Shown here piece by piece: positions 1-5,046 of a DNA stretch of 11,024 bases. The DNA is taken from positions 59,212 through 70,235 of the forward strand of contig DIZC01000025.1 in assembly GCA_002429315.1 (NCBI GenBank), given 5' to 3'. The notes under the pieces were generated by a model. It saw only the letters and a program-made list of their open reading frames with translations. It was not told the DNA's origin and did no database searches. This DNA is from Alphaproteobacteria bacterium UBA6038 (lineage in GTDB: Bacteria > Pseudomonadota > Alphaproteobacteria > Micropepsales > Micropepsaceae). The first letter of the stretch is position 1; every line of letters starts with the position of its first letter. A program made the translations under genes and the position numbers.

Positions 1-354
1 GGCGACGACATCTTCGTCACCAATGTGGCCCGCCTGAGGGAAGGCATCGAAAAGCGCGTCGCAAACGCCATTCTGGTGAAGGTCAACCAGATCGGCACGC
101 TCAGCGAAACGCTGGAAACCGTGGACACTGCGAACCGCGCCGCCTACCGCGCCGTGATGTCTCACCGCTCCGGCGAGACGGAGGATTCCACCATTGCCGA
201 TCTCGCGGTCGCCACGAACTGCGGACAGATCAAGACCGGCTCGCTCGCCCGCTCGGACCGACTCGCGAAATACAACCAGTTGCTGCGCATCGAAGAACAG
301 CTCGACGAGCAGGCGACTTACGCCGGCCGCTCGATATTGCGAGTCAGTTCCTAA
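1..354 (+). CDS. eno: Enolase (phosphopyruvate hydratase), C-terminal part
   Basis: Enolase interconverts 2-phosphoglycerate and phosphoenolpyruvate in glycolysis, in the cytosol. The frame is open from base 1, so the gene begins outside the window; the last 117 residues are present. The C-terminal barrel signature is intact: GDDIFVTN, then LVKVNQIGTLSET with the catalytic lysine, SHRSGETEDSTIADLAVA with the His-Arg-Ser substrate loop, QIKTGSLARSDRLAKYNQLL with the second active-site lysine, and the family-typical ending YAGRSIL. The stop is TAA at 352-354. No intrinsic terminator follows. In many alphaproteobacteria eno is followed by an ftsB-like gene and pdhA; here it is followed by an accessory insertion, so that linkage is either absent or broken in this genome (inference). 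Confidence 0.97.
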   Translation, partial: GDDIFVTNVARLREGIEKRVANAILVKVNQIGTLSETLETVDTANRAAYRAVMSHRSGETEDSTIADLAVATNCGQIKTGSLARSDRLAKYNQLLRIEEQLDEQATYAGRSILRVSS

Positions 355-453
355 GGTGTTGACTGCTTCGCGTATATAAAGTTTCACAAGAGAGGTCTAT
401 CCGTCTGCCTGATCCTAACCTTGGCAACACTTTTTTTTGGGATGACGTTCGGG

Positions 454-470
454 GCAGCGCGGGCCGCTGC
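454..470 (-). terminator. Hairpin just after the stop of the coiled-coil membrane protein gene
   Basis: A perfect 6-bp inverted repeat (gcagcg / cgctgc, 5-base loop) directly abuts the stop codon (471-473) of the minus-strand gene. No T-tract follows it on the minus strand; the nearest run reads as A's. It could be a transcript-stabilising hairpin or weak terminator, but it is not a canonical intrinsic terminator. Confidence 0.25.
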
Positions 471-1586
471 TTATTTTGGCCGCTCTGCGCACTCCGCCTC
501 TATGAGCTTGGAGAGTTCCGGGGGCAACAACCCAGGCCACGGCACCTTTGGGTACTGCTTTTCCCAAGCATGCCGACTTAGGAACTGCTCGGACTGGCGA
601 CCAATCCGCACGACCAAAGTATGCGCCTTGCTTGCCGGAGCGTACTCCGCCCCGCCCGGCTCAAATTTGACACCTAGAATTTCGCTCTGCCGAAACATGC
701 GGCATACAGCCCGTGCCTTTGCAGTCAGCACTTCGTCCCAGCCGCCAGTGCCCGTTTCAGAATTGAAGGCGATTCTGACTCCTTCATCCGGATACGTGGG
801 GTCTGCATCTTTTTCCGGCACCTCCAAAACGGTCCAGCCAGATTTGGTGAATGTATCAGCGGTTTCGCGTTTTAGATTCGCGGCCTCGTCATCGCCGCGC
901 GGCCACCACAGGTATACGACGCTACCTGCGTATCGTCCCAGTTCCAGTTCTGGGTGCCCCCGTATGTGCCTCCGTTGCATTGTCTGGAATGCCTCATCAA
1001 TTTCTTCATTGGCTTTGGCAACGCGCGACTGCTCGGTATCAAGTGACGAAGATAGCGACGTTGTACGTTCACCCAATGCGCCGAGGCGCCTCTCCGCGCC
1101 GGATTGGCGCGTTTCAAGCGTTCTCTGCCCCGCTTGTAAGCCGCTCATTCCGTTGGCGATGTCATCAAGATCGCCGCTTAGGTCTTCAGTCTCGTCCCAT
1201 AAATTTTCCACATCCCCCGACATGCTGCGTATGTCCGATTGTTCCAGTTTAATCTTACGGTCTAAGTCAGCATTCGCCGCAATCGTATCGCGTAGAGATG
1301 TAGAAAGGGCGCTCTCAATAATGTCAGTTCGTTCCCTCACTCGGTTTCTAATCAGCACTTCCGCGACTAACCCGGAAATCAGGATTAGCAGGCCAAGCTT
1401 TTCTATGCGTTTTCGAAGAGTTTCCCGATTGCCGAGCCGCATCAGCCTAGCAAGCGTGTCGAACGAAGTGACGGACTCCAACACAACGCCTGCCGCTACA
1501 GCCCACGCAGCCCAATCAGCGCAGTCATCCCACCATGCGCGGGAACCCATGGCCGCATTTACGATTGAGGAGATATCAGCGGCCAA
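471..1586 (-). CDS. Hypothetical membrane protein with two N-terminal TM segments and a long coiled coil
   Basis: I do not recognise this 371-residue protein. Hydrophobic segments lie at about residues 24-40 and 62-80. Residues about 83-200 are rich in Asp, Glu, Arg, Ser and Leu and have the look of a coiled coil, with no long hydrophobic run. A globular C-terminal domain at about 217-330 starts SVVYLWWPRGDDEAANLKRE and contains VRIAFN and HTLVVRIG, suggesting alternating strands and helices. A Pro/Trp-containing tail ends ECAERPK. The topology suggests a membrane-anchored protein with a soluble sensor or effector domain (inference). The longest frame begins with TTG at 1584-1586 and an in-frame stop lies just upstream; ATG at 1548-1550 is the alternative. 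Neither start has a good Shine-Dalgarno sequence. Base composition is AT-richer than the neighbours, which fits recent acquisition. A plus-strand frame of 421 codons covers the same DNA but has no credible start or protein features. Confidence 0.7.
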   Translation of the reverse strand: MAADISSIVNAAMGSRAWWDDCADWAAWAVAAGVVLESVTSFDTLARLMRLGNRETLRKRIEKLGLLILISGLVAEVLIRNRVRERTDIIESALSTSLRDTIAANADLDRKIKLEQSDIRSMSGDVENLWDETEDLSGDLDDIANGMSGLQAGQRTLETRQSGAERRLGALGERTTSLSSSLDTEQSRVAKANEEIDEAFQTMQRRHIRGHPELELGRYAGSVVYLWWPRGDDEAANLKRETADTFTKSGWTVLEVPEKDADPTYPDEGVRIAFNSETGTGGWDEVLTAKARAVCRMFRQSEILGVKFEPGGAEYAPASKAHTLVVRIGRQSEQFLSRHAWEKQYPKVPWPGLLPPELSKLIEAECAERPK

Positions 1587-1619
1587 CGCGCGTCACCGTA
1601 CGCACGAAGATAGGCGCGC

Positions 1620-1640
1620 GCTGATACTTGGCATATCAGC
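1620..1640. promoter_or_regulatory. Perfect 7-bp inverted repeat upstream of the coiled-coil protein gene
   Basis: The arms gctgata (1620-1626) and tatcagc (1634-1640) are perfect reverse complements around a 7-base loop. The repeat lies 34 bases upstream of the TTG start at 1586. It could be an operator or an RNA hairpin in the leader. There is no T-tract on either strand, so I do not call it a terminator. Confidence 0.3.
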
Positions 1641-1758
1641 CGTCATCCTGATCGCGCGTCTCCTTTGGAAGGGCAGACGCGAATGAGAACCGTAACTGAC
1701 GCGGCATGGCCCCCTCTTGCGCTTCCTGAAGCGCCTGCCAGCCGTCGCGCTTCAGCAT
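1636..1758 (-). CDS. Possible 40-codon ORF overlapping the transposase remnant's end
   Basis: A short frame starts with ATG at 1756-1758, overlapping the stop codon of the transposase remnant, and runs 40 codons to TGA at 1636-1638. The product begins MLKRDGWQALQEAQEG and ends PKETRDQDDG. The sequence AGGAGG abuts the ATG directly, which is too close for a normal Shine-Dalgarno. I do not recognise the product. It may be chance, or a scrap of whatever lay next to the insertion sequence. Confidence 0.2.
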   Translation of the reverse strand: MLKRDGWQALQEAQEGAMPRQLRFSFASALPKETRDQDDG

Positions 1759-1853
1759 CCTCCTATCGCGGTCTCGAAGATCGCCGCGTTCTGTCGATTG
1801 TTATACTTGAACTGGCACTCCGCAACGTAGAGATATTTGCGGGAAATCTTGTC
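1752..1853 (-). pseudogene. 3' remnant of an IS1595-family (ISXO2-like) transposase gene
   Basis: The last 33 codons read DKISRKYLYVAECQFKYN, then NRQNAAIFETAIGGC and a TGA stop. This resembles the C-terminus of ISXO2-like transposases of the IS1595 family, which typically have a 'K-[HY]-L ... Y-V-A-E-[FA]-x-F-R-Y-N-N-R' segment followed by a short 'D-x-F' tail. The catalytic DDE/DDN core is missing: upstream of codon 33 the frame runs into the RHS-like fragment on the opposite strand. The copy is therefore a truncated 3' end, consistent with a deletion that removed most of the element. I could not find its terminal inverted repeats. The family assignment rests on remembered C-terminal motifs only. 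Confidence 0.6.
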
Positions 1854-1865
1854 ACCTCGATCGCG

Positions 1866-2015
1866 CGGCACACGGCGGTCCCCGGCAACGGCTTCTTCAC
1901 CAACGGCAGCGCGACCGCGACGAGCCATGCGGACTTCGACGCCAGCTACCAGCCCATCAACGGGCTGGACGGGCAGGACACCGCGTCGCGCTACACGGTG
2001 CAGGACGGCGACACA
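1866..2015 (+). pseudogene. Fragment of a giant RHS/LysM-type repeat protein
   Basis: In one plus-strand frame about 50 residues read as a recognisable scrap: GNGFFTNGSATATSHADFDA, a segment SYQPINGLDGQDTASR, then YTVQDGDT. In very large RHS-type or LysM-containing surface proteins, 'YTVQ.GDT' opens a LysM-like module that continues 'LxSIAxxVWGD..LWY'; here the match stops exactly after GDT and the frame continues into unrelated residues and a stop at 2049-2051. No start codon with a ribosome site belongs to it. I read it as a decayed relic of a polymorphic-toxin or RHS gene, next to the transposase relic. Confidence is moderate because the fragment is short. Confidence 0.5.
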
Positions 2016-2105
2016 TCGCCCCCGGCAAGCGAGCCGATGCCACAATGGTGATCGGCGCGACATTGCGAGGCCGATATGCGACCGAATAAAGTACAGAATA
2101 TAGCC

Positions 2106-2112
2106 GGGAGGG
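2106..2112 (+). promoter_or_regulatory. Shine-Dalgarno of the kelch gene
   Basis: GGGAGGG at 2106-2112 lies 5 bases before ATG 2118. It decides the start in favour of that codon rather than the longer open frame beginning at 2076, and the chosen start places a signal peptide exactly at the N-terminus. Confidence 0.7.
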
Positions 2113-2117
2113 CATAC

Positions 2118-3557
2118 ATGATCCGAAGGTTTGTGGCCGTCGCTTGTTTCGCTTTGAGTGCGGCGCTGGGTCCCGCTGCTGCCGGTACCTTGGAGAACAT
2201 GACCCATCCTGCGCCAGAGGGCGTGGATATCGCGTTTCAGTTGACCGACGGCAGACTGCTGGGACAGTCCGCCGCCAACGAGCGACATTGGTACCTGCTG
2301 ACGCCCGATCAGAACGGAAGCTATGTCCACGGGACATGGAAACGGGCGGCGGATCTGCCGCCGGACTACGCCCCTTATGCCTTCGCCTCCGCGGTGCTCG
2401 GCGACGGACGCGTCATCGTGCAAGGCGGCGAATACAATTTCGGCAGCTTCGCTCTGACGAATAGAGGCGAGATCTACGACCCGCAAAAAAATGTATGGAC
2501 GGAGCTGCTGCCGCCGCCGAACTGGGACTACATCGGCGATTCCGCCGCCGTCGTGCTGCCGGATGGCCGCTATGTGGTCGCTGAAAAGCTGAATCGGAAA
2601 ATGGCAGCGCTCGATCCCGTGTCGATGACATGGACCATTCTGCCAACAAGAGGGAAGAACGATTTCAATTCTGAAGAAGGGTTGACCCTTTTGCCCGACG
2701 GCAGCCTGCTGGCAGTCGATGTCAAGGTAGCGCCGCACACGGAGCGGTATGTTCTGGAGGCGCGCGGCTGGCTCGATGCCGGCGTCACGCCCTCTCTGCT
2801 GAAATCGCCCCCTGCTTGCTGTGGCTGCGTGCCATACGGCACCAATGGGTGTTATTACCCGCCCGGTGAAACCGGTCCTGCCATCCTGCGGCCGGACGGT
2901 GCCGTATTTGCGACCGGTGCGCTTCCTCAGGGCGAGGCGACGGCGCACACCGCGCTCTACTCGCCAGCAAGCAACAGCTGGACGGCGGGTCCGGATTTTC
3001 CCGATGGCGACGATGCGGGCGATAATTTCGCCGTGCTCCTGCCGAATGGGCGGGTGCTTGTACAGGGCGCCAGCGGATCCGCGTATGAATTTGACGGCAC
3101 CAATCTCGTCAAGCAGCCCGTCTGCACTTGCGGTAACAGCCTGATAATCTTGCCCTCCGGTGGCGTTCTGGTCGGGGGATCCGCCGTTTATCGGCCCTCC
3201 GGGGGAGTCATCGACGGCGGCTGGCGGCCAAAGATCCTGGGTTTTCCCTCAACCGTTGCGCGGGGCACCACATATCAAATCTCCGGCAGGCAGTTTAATG
3301 GCCTGTCCCAGGCGAACGCGTTCGGAGACGAGTTGATGACGTCGACCAATTATCCCCTGGTGCGAGTCACAAACAATGCCACCAAGCACGTTTTTTACGC
3401 GCGTACGCATGATCACAGCACAATGGGTGTGGCGACCGGGCGCACGATAGTATCTACCGATTTCGAGGTGCCTTCCGCCGCTGAAGCCGGCGCCAGTTCA
3501 CTGCAGGTCGTCGCCAACGGAATTGCCTCCAGACCTGTTGCGATCGACGTGGAGTAG
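2118..3557 (+). CDS. Secreted kelch-repeat / galactose-oxidase-like protein
   Basis: The product has 479 residues. A signal peptide (MIRRFVAVACFALSAALGPAAA, cleavage near residue 22) directs it out of the cytoplasm. The body is a beta-propeller of kelch-like blades, each with a 'PDGR.(L/V)V.GG ... YDP..N.WT' pattern: DGRVIVQGGEYNFGS with EIYDPQKNVWTEL, LPDGRYVVAE, LPDGSLLAVD, RPDGAVFATG with ALYSPASNSWTAG, LPNGRVLVQG and LPSGGVLVGG. The C-terminal part (from about residue 375) contains SGRQFNGLSQANAFGDE and YARTHDHSTMGVATG, the E-set/DUF1929-like domain seen after the propeller in galactose- and glyoxal-oxidase relatives. Cys234, 235, 237, 245, 336 and 338 form an unusual cysteine-rich patch. 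I did not identify the full copper-ligand set of a true oxidase, so enzymatic activity is uncertain; a carbohydrate-binding or structural role is equally possible. It has no operon partner: the next genes run the other way. Confidence 0.85.
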   Translation: MIRRFVAVACFALSAALGPAAAGTLENMTHPAPEGVDIAFQLTDGRLLGQSAANERHWYLLTPDQNGSYVHGTWKRAADLPPDYAPYAFASAVLGDGRVIVQGGEYNFGSFALTNRGEIYDPQKNVWTELLPPPNWDYIGDSAAVVLPDGRYVVAEKLNRKMAALDPVSMTWTILPTRGKNDFNSEEGLTLLPDGSLLAVDVKVAPHTERYVLEARGWLDAGVTPSLLKSPPACCGCVPYGTNGCYYPPGETGPAILRPDGAVFATGALPQGEATAHTALYSPASNSWTAGPDFPDGDDAGDNFAVLLPNGRVLVQGASGSAYEFDGTNLVKQPVCTCGNSLIILPSGGVLVGGSAVYRPSGGVIDGGWRPKILGFPSTVARGTTYQISGRQFNGLSQANAFGDELMTSTNYPLVRVTNNATKHVFYARTHDHSTMGVATGRTIVSTDFEVPSAAEAGASSLQVVANGIASRPVAIDVE

Positions 3558-3575
3558 GCACGGACTGCACCTTCA

Positions 3576-3869
3576 TCACCAGGGCACGTCAGTCCAGCAA
3601 GTCCGCATGTTCGGGATGGCGGCGGAACGCGCATAGCCGCAGAGCGGTGTCACCTTCAGCGCGCGTTCGCCCGCGTAAGCCGCGACAGCGTGCATGAGAC
3701 GATCGGCGGTGCCCTTGCCGCGGAGGGGCGGCGGCGACTCGACATGCGGAATCGCGAGGCGGTCGCCGCTGCGCCGGTAAGTAGCGAAGGCGGTGAGTCC
3801 CTGCTCCACGAGCTCGAATCGCTGCCGTTGAACGTTGTCGGAGAAGTGTGCCGGAGTTGTTTCACGCAT
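3576..3869 (-). CDS. Small GNAT N-acetyltransferase (Acetyltransf_CG type), frameshifted near the C-terminus
   Basis: The product resembles the compact single-domain acetyltransferases of the YidJ/NATD1 type, usually about 90-100 residues, whose substrates are mostly unknown. Visible features are RFELVEQGLTAFATYRR, a central strand IPHVESPPPLRGKGTA that includes the acetyl-CoA loop R50-G-K-G-T-A, and ALKVTPLCGYA, matching the family 'LKV.PLC.(Y/F)'. After residue 81 the open frame gives an unrelated tail (SAAIPNMRTCWTDVPW). Reading from one base earlier gives FRRHPEHADLLD and a TGA at 3589-3591, the ending expected for this family. A single missing base around 3628-3632 explains this. It is either a sequencing error or a real lesion. 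The start is ATG 3867-3869, preceded by only a weak ribosome site. The upstream neighbour is the DUF2842 gene, 27 bases away on the same strand. Confidence 0.8.
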   Translation of the reverse strand: MRETTPAHFSDNVQRQRFELVEQGLTAFATYRRSGDRLAIPHVESPPPLRGKGTADRLMHAVAAYAGERALKVTPLCGYARSAAIPNMRTCWTDVPW

Positions 3870-3896
3870 CGGTTGATTCCGGAGCCCGCTGGGAAT

Positions 3897-4133
3897 TCAA
3901 CGCTTCGAGGATCCACCTTGCTCCAACGGGTCGCGGGACATCCACGGCAGCATGAGTCCGATGGGAACGATCCAGGCCATGCCCGCAACCGCGTAATAGA
4001 GGAACTGTAGAATGCCTCCGGCGTGCGGCAGCACGCGAATGCCGATCGCCATGGCGAGCAGCGCGTACACCTGCAGCCACACGAGGATGATCGCCGCTCC
4101 GATCAGCTTTTTTGTGCGCACGCCGAGCGCCAT
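3897..4133 (-). CDS. DUF2842 family small membrane protein
   Basis: This 78-residue protein matches the alphaproteobacterial DUF2842 family: a basic N-terminus (RTKKLIGAAIILVWLQVY), a first membrane segment at about 10-30, and a second at about 41-65 containing LQFLYYAVAGMAWIVPIGLM, with the family-typical 'LQFLYYA.AG..W..P'. The tail is polar. Function is unknown; the family is restricted mainly to alphaproteobacteria and sits in the inner membrane by prediction. Start ATG 4131-4133, stop TGA 3897-3899. The acetyltransferase gene follows 27 bases downstream, so the two may be co-transcribed. It diverges from the tonB-like gene. Confidence 0.85.
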   Translation of the reverse strand: MALGVRTKKLIGAAIILVWLQVYALLAMAIGIRVLPHAGGILQFLYYAVAGMAWIVPIGLMLPWMSRDPLEQGGSSKR

Positions 4134-4248
4134 CTCAGTGCTGACTTTCTGTCATAAAAAAAACGACTCTAGCGGCTGGCGCTCTTCCGAAGAACACCAA
4201 ATCGCCACGATTCACGCGCGACCATTTGTGCCTTTCTGAATGCATTGT

Positions 4249-4254
4249 GGGAGG
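4249..4254 (+). promoter_or_regulatory. Shine-Dalgarno of the TonB-family gene
   Basis: GGGAGG at 4249-4254 lies 5 bases before ATG 4260. It favours this ATG over the in-frame TTG at 4245, which lies upstream of the site. Confidence 0.7.
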
Positions 4255-4259
4255 AAGCA

Positions 4260-4913
4260 ATGCACACAATTCAGGACATCCGTCGCAATTGGGCGGCGAG
4301 GCCGCAGCGCAACCTGCTGAGTGCCTGCCTTGTTGTGTCACTGCATCTGGCCGCGATCTATACCCTGCTCGTTGCGCTGGACGTGGTGCCGAATCCGATC
4401 AAGCCGGAGCCGCCGATCCACATACATGTGATCGACCAGACGCTGCCCAAACCGCAGCCGCCAGAGCCGCCCACACCCGGCAAGGTGGTGCTCGCGACGC
4501 CGCGCTCGGTACCGGAGCCGTTGCCGCCGCCGCTCAAATGGACAACTCAGGGCTACCGCGCGATCACGCTGCCACCCGCGCAGCCGCCCGCCGACACGCG
4601 CGTGCCGACACAACCGGGCCCGACGCTGCCGGTGCGGGCGCTCGCGGACACGCACACCATTCCGCCCTATCCGCCGCTCGGTATCCGGCTGGCCCATGAA
4701 GGCACGACGCGGCTCAAAATCAGCGTTGACGAGCAGGGCAATGTGGTTTCCGCCGAGGTCGTACAATCCAGCGGGCATGAGGAACTCGACGCAGCGGCGA
4801 TTGCGTGGGTGAAATCGCATTGGCGTTATCAGCCGGCAACACAGGACGGCCATACCATCAGCGGTGTGACGAACGCGATCGTCACCTTCCGGCTTGATCA
4901 GGCGCACGGCTGA
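4260..4913 (+). CDS. TonB family protein (energy transducer)
   Basis: TonB proteins span the periplasm and transmit inner-membrane energy, through ExbB/ExbD, to outer-membrane receptors for iron chelates and vitamins. This 217-residue product has the expected plan: a short basic cytoplasmic start, one membrane anchor at about 18-40 (LLSACLVVSLHLAAIYTLLV), a Pro-rich periplasmic spacer at about 44-123 with Lys-Pro and Glu-Pro runs, and a C-terminal TonB_C domain at about 134-213 (IPPYPPLGIRLAHEGTTRLK, VDEQGNVVSAEVVQSSGHEE, LDAAAIAWVKSHWRYQP). The start is fixed by the GGGAGG at 4249-4254. No exbB, exbD or TonB-dependent receptor gene is visible beside it, so it is an orphan copy or serves components encoded elsewhere. 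I found no convincing Fur or RirA site. The stop is followed within 6 bases by palindromic repeat A. Confidence 0.9.
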   Translation: MHTIQDIRRNWAARPQRNLLSACLVVSLHLAAIYTLLVALDVVPNPIKPEPPIHIHVIDQTLPKPQPPEPPTPGKVVLATPRSVPEPLPPPLKWTTQGYRAITLPPAQPPADTRVPTQPGPTLPVRALADTHTIPPYPPLGIRLAHEGTTRLKISVDEQGNVVSAEVVQSSGHEELDAAAIAWVKSHWRYQPATQDGHTISGVTNAIVTFRLDQAHG

Positions 4914-4917
4914 CTAA

Positions 4918-5037
4918 TCCTCCCCCGCTTGCGGGGGAGGTGGATCGCCGCGGAGCGGCGAGCCGGAAGGGGGAATTTATGACGTTCCCCCCTCCGCCTC
5001 GCTGCGCTCGGCACCTCCCCCCGTAAACGGGGGAGGA
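4918..5037. repeat. Palindromic extragenic repeat A (about 120 bp)
   Basis: A bipartite inverted repeat fills the gap between the convergent tonB-like and TPR genes. The left half opens with a perfect 10-bp hairpin, cctcccccgc (4919-4928) tt gcgggggagg (4931-4940). The right half carries a near-perfect mirror hairpin, cctccccccg (5014-5023) taaa cgggggagg (5028-5036). The two halves are also roughly inverted copies of each other (tcctcccccg... against ...cgggggagga), with a central 'gccgagcg..gcg' type segment. From memory, such elements are dispersed in many alphaproteobacterial genomes. Its position could let it act as a bidirectional transcript end, although no T-tract follows the hairpins. 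Confidence 0.8.
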
Positions 5038-5046
5038 TGAACGCGC

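Larger units (their letters stand above)
355..2117. other. Accessory insertion between eno and the kelch gene
   Basis: This stretch separates housekeeping eno from the secreted kelch gene. It contains one unrecognised gene (471-1586 minus), the 3' end of a transposase gene (1752-1853 minus) and a broken fragment of a large RHS/LysM-type protein (about 1866-2015 plus). By eye, about 420-1660 is clearly richer in A+T than the flanking genes, whereas the RHS scrap is G+C rich, so the pieces probably have different origins. From 1587 to 2117 I see no complete gene. No direct repeats or tRNA gene marking the edges of an integrative element were found. The boundaries given are simply the ends of the flanking genes. 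Confidence 0.6.

Noticed and set aside
359..380. A TTGACT plus TATA-like pair after enolase
   Set aside because: The spacing is only about 8-10 bases, too short for a sigma-70 promoter.
421..1686. A 421-codon plus-strand open frame opposite the coiled-coil membrane protein gene
   Set aside because: The product is Ser/Arg-rich low-complexity sequence without domains, starts with TTG and has no ribosome site; the minus-strand product has membrane segments, a coiled coil and a globular domain.
4142..4154. Inverted repeat tgac-tttct-gtca near the DUF2842 start as an iron-responsive (TGA-N9-TCA) operator
   Set aside because: The spacing is 7 rather than 9 bases, and the flanks do not match Fur or RirA sites; it could be chance.
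4918..5037. A CRISPR array
   Set aside because: There are no regularly spaced direct repeats with unique spacers; the element is a single bipartite palindrome.
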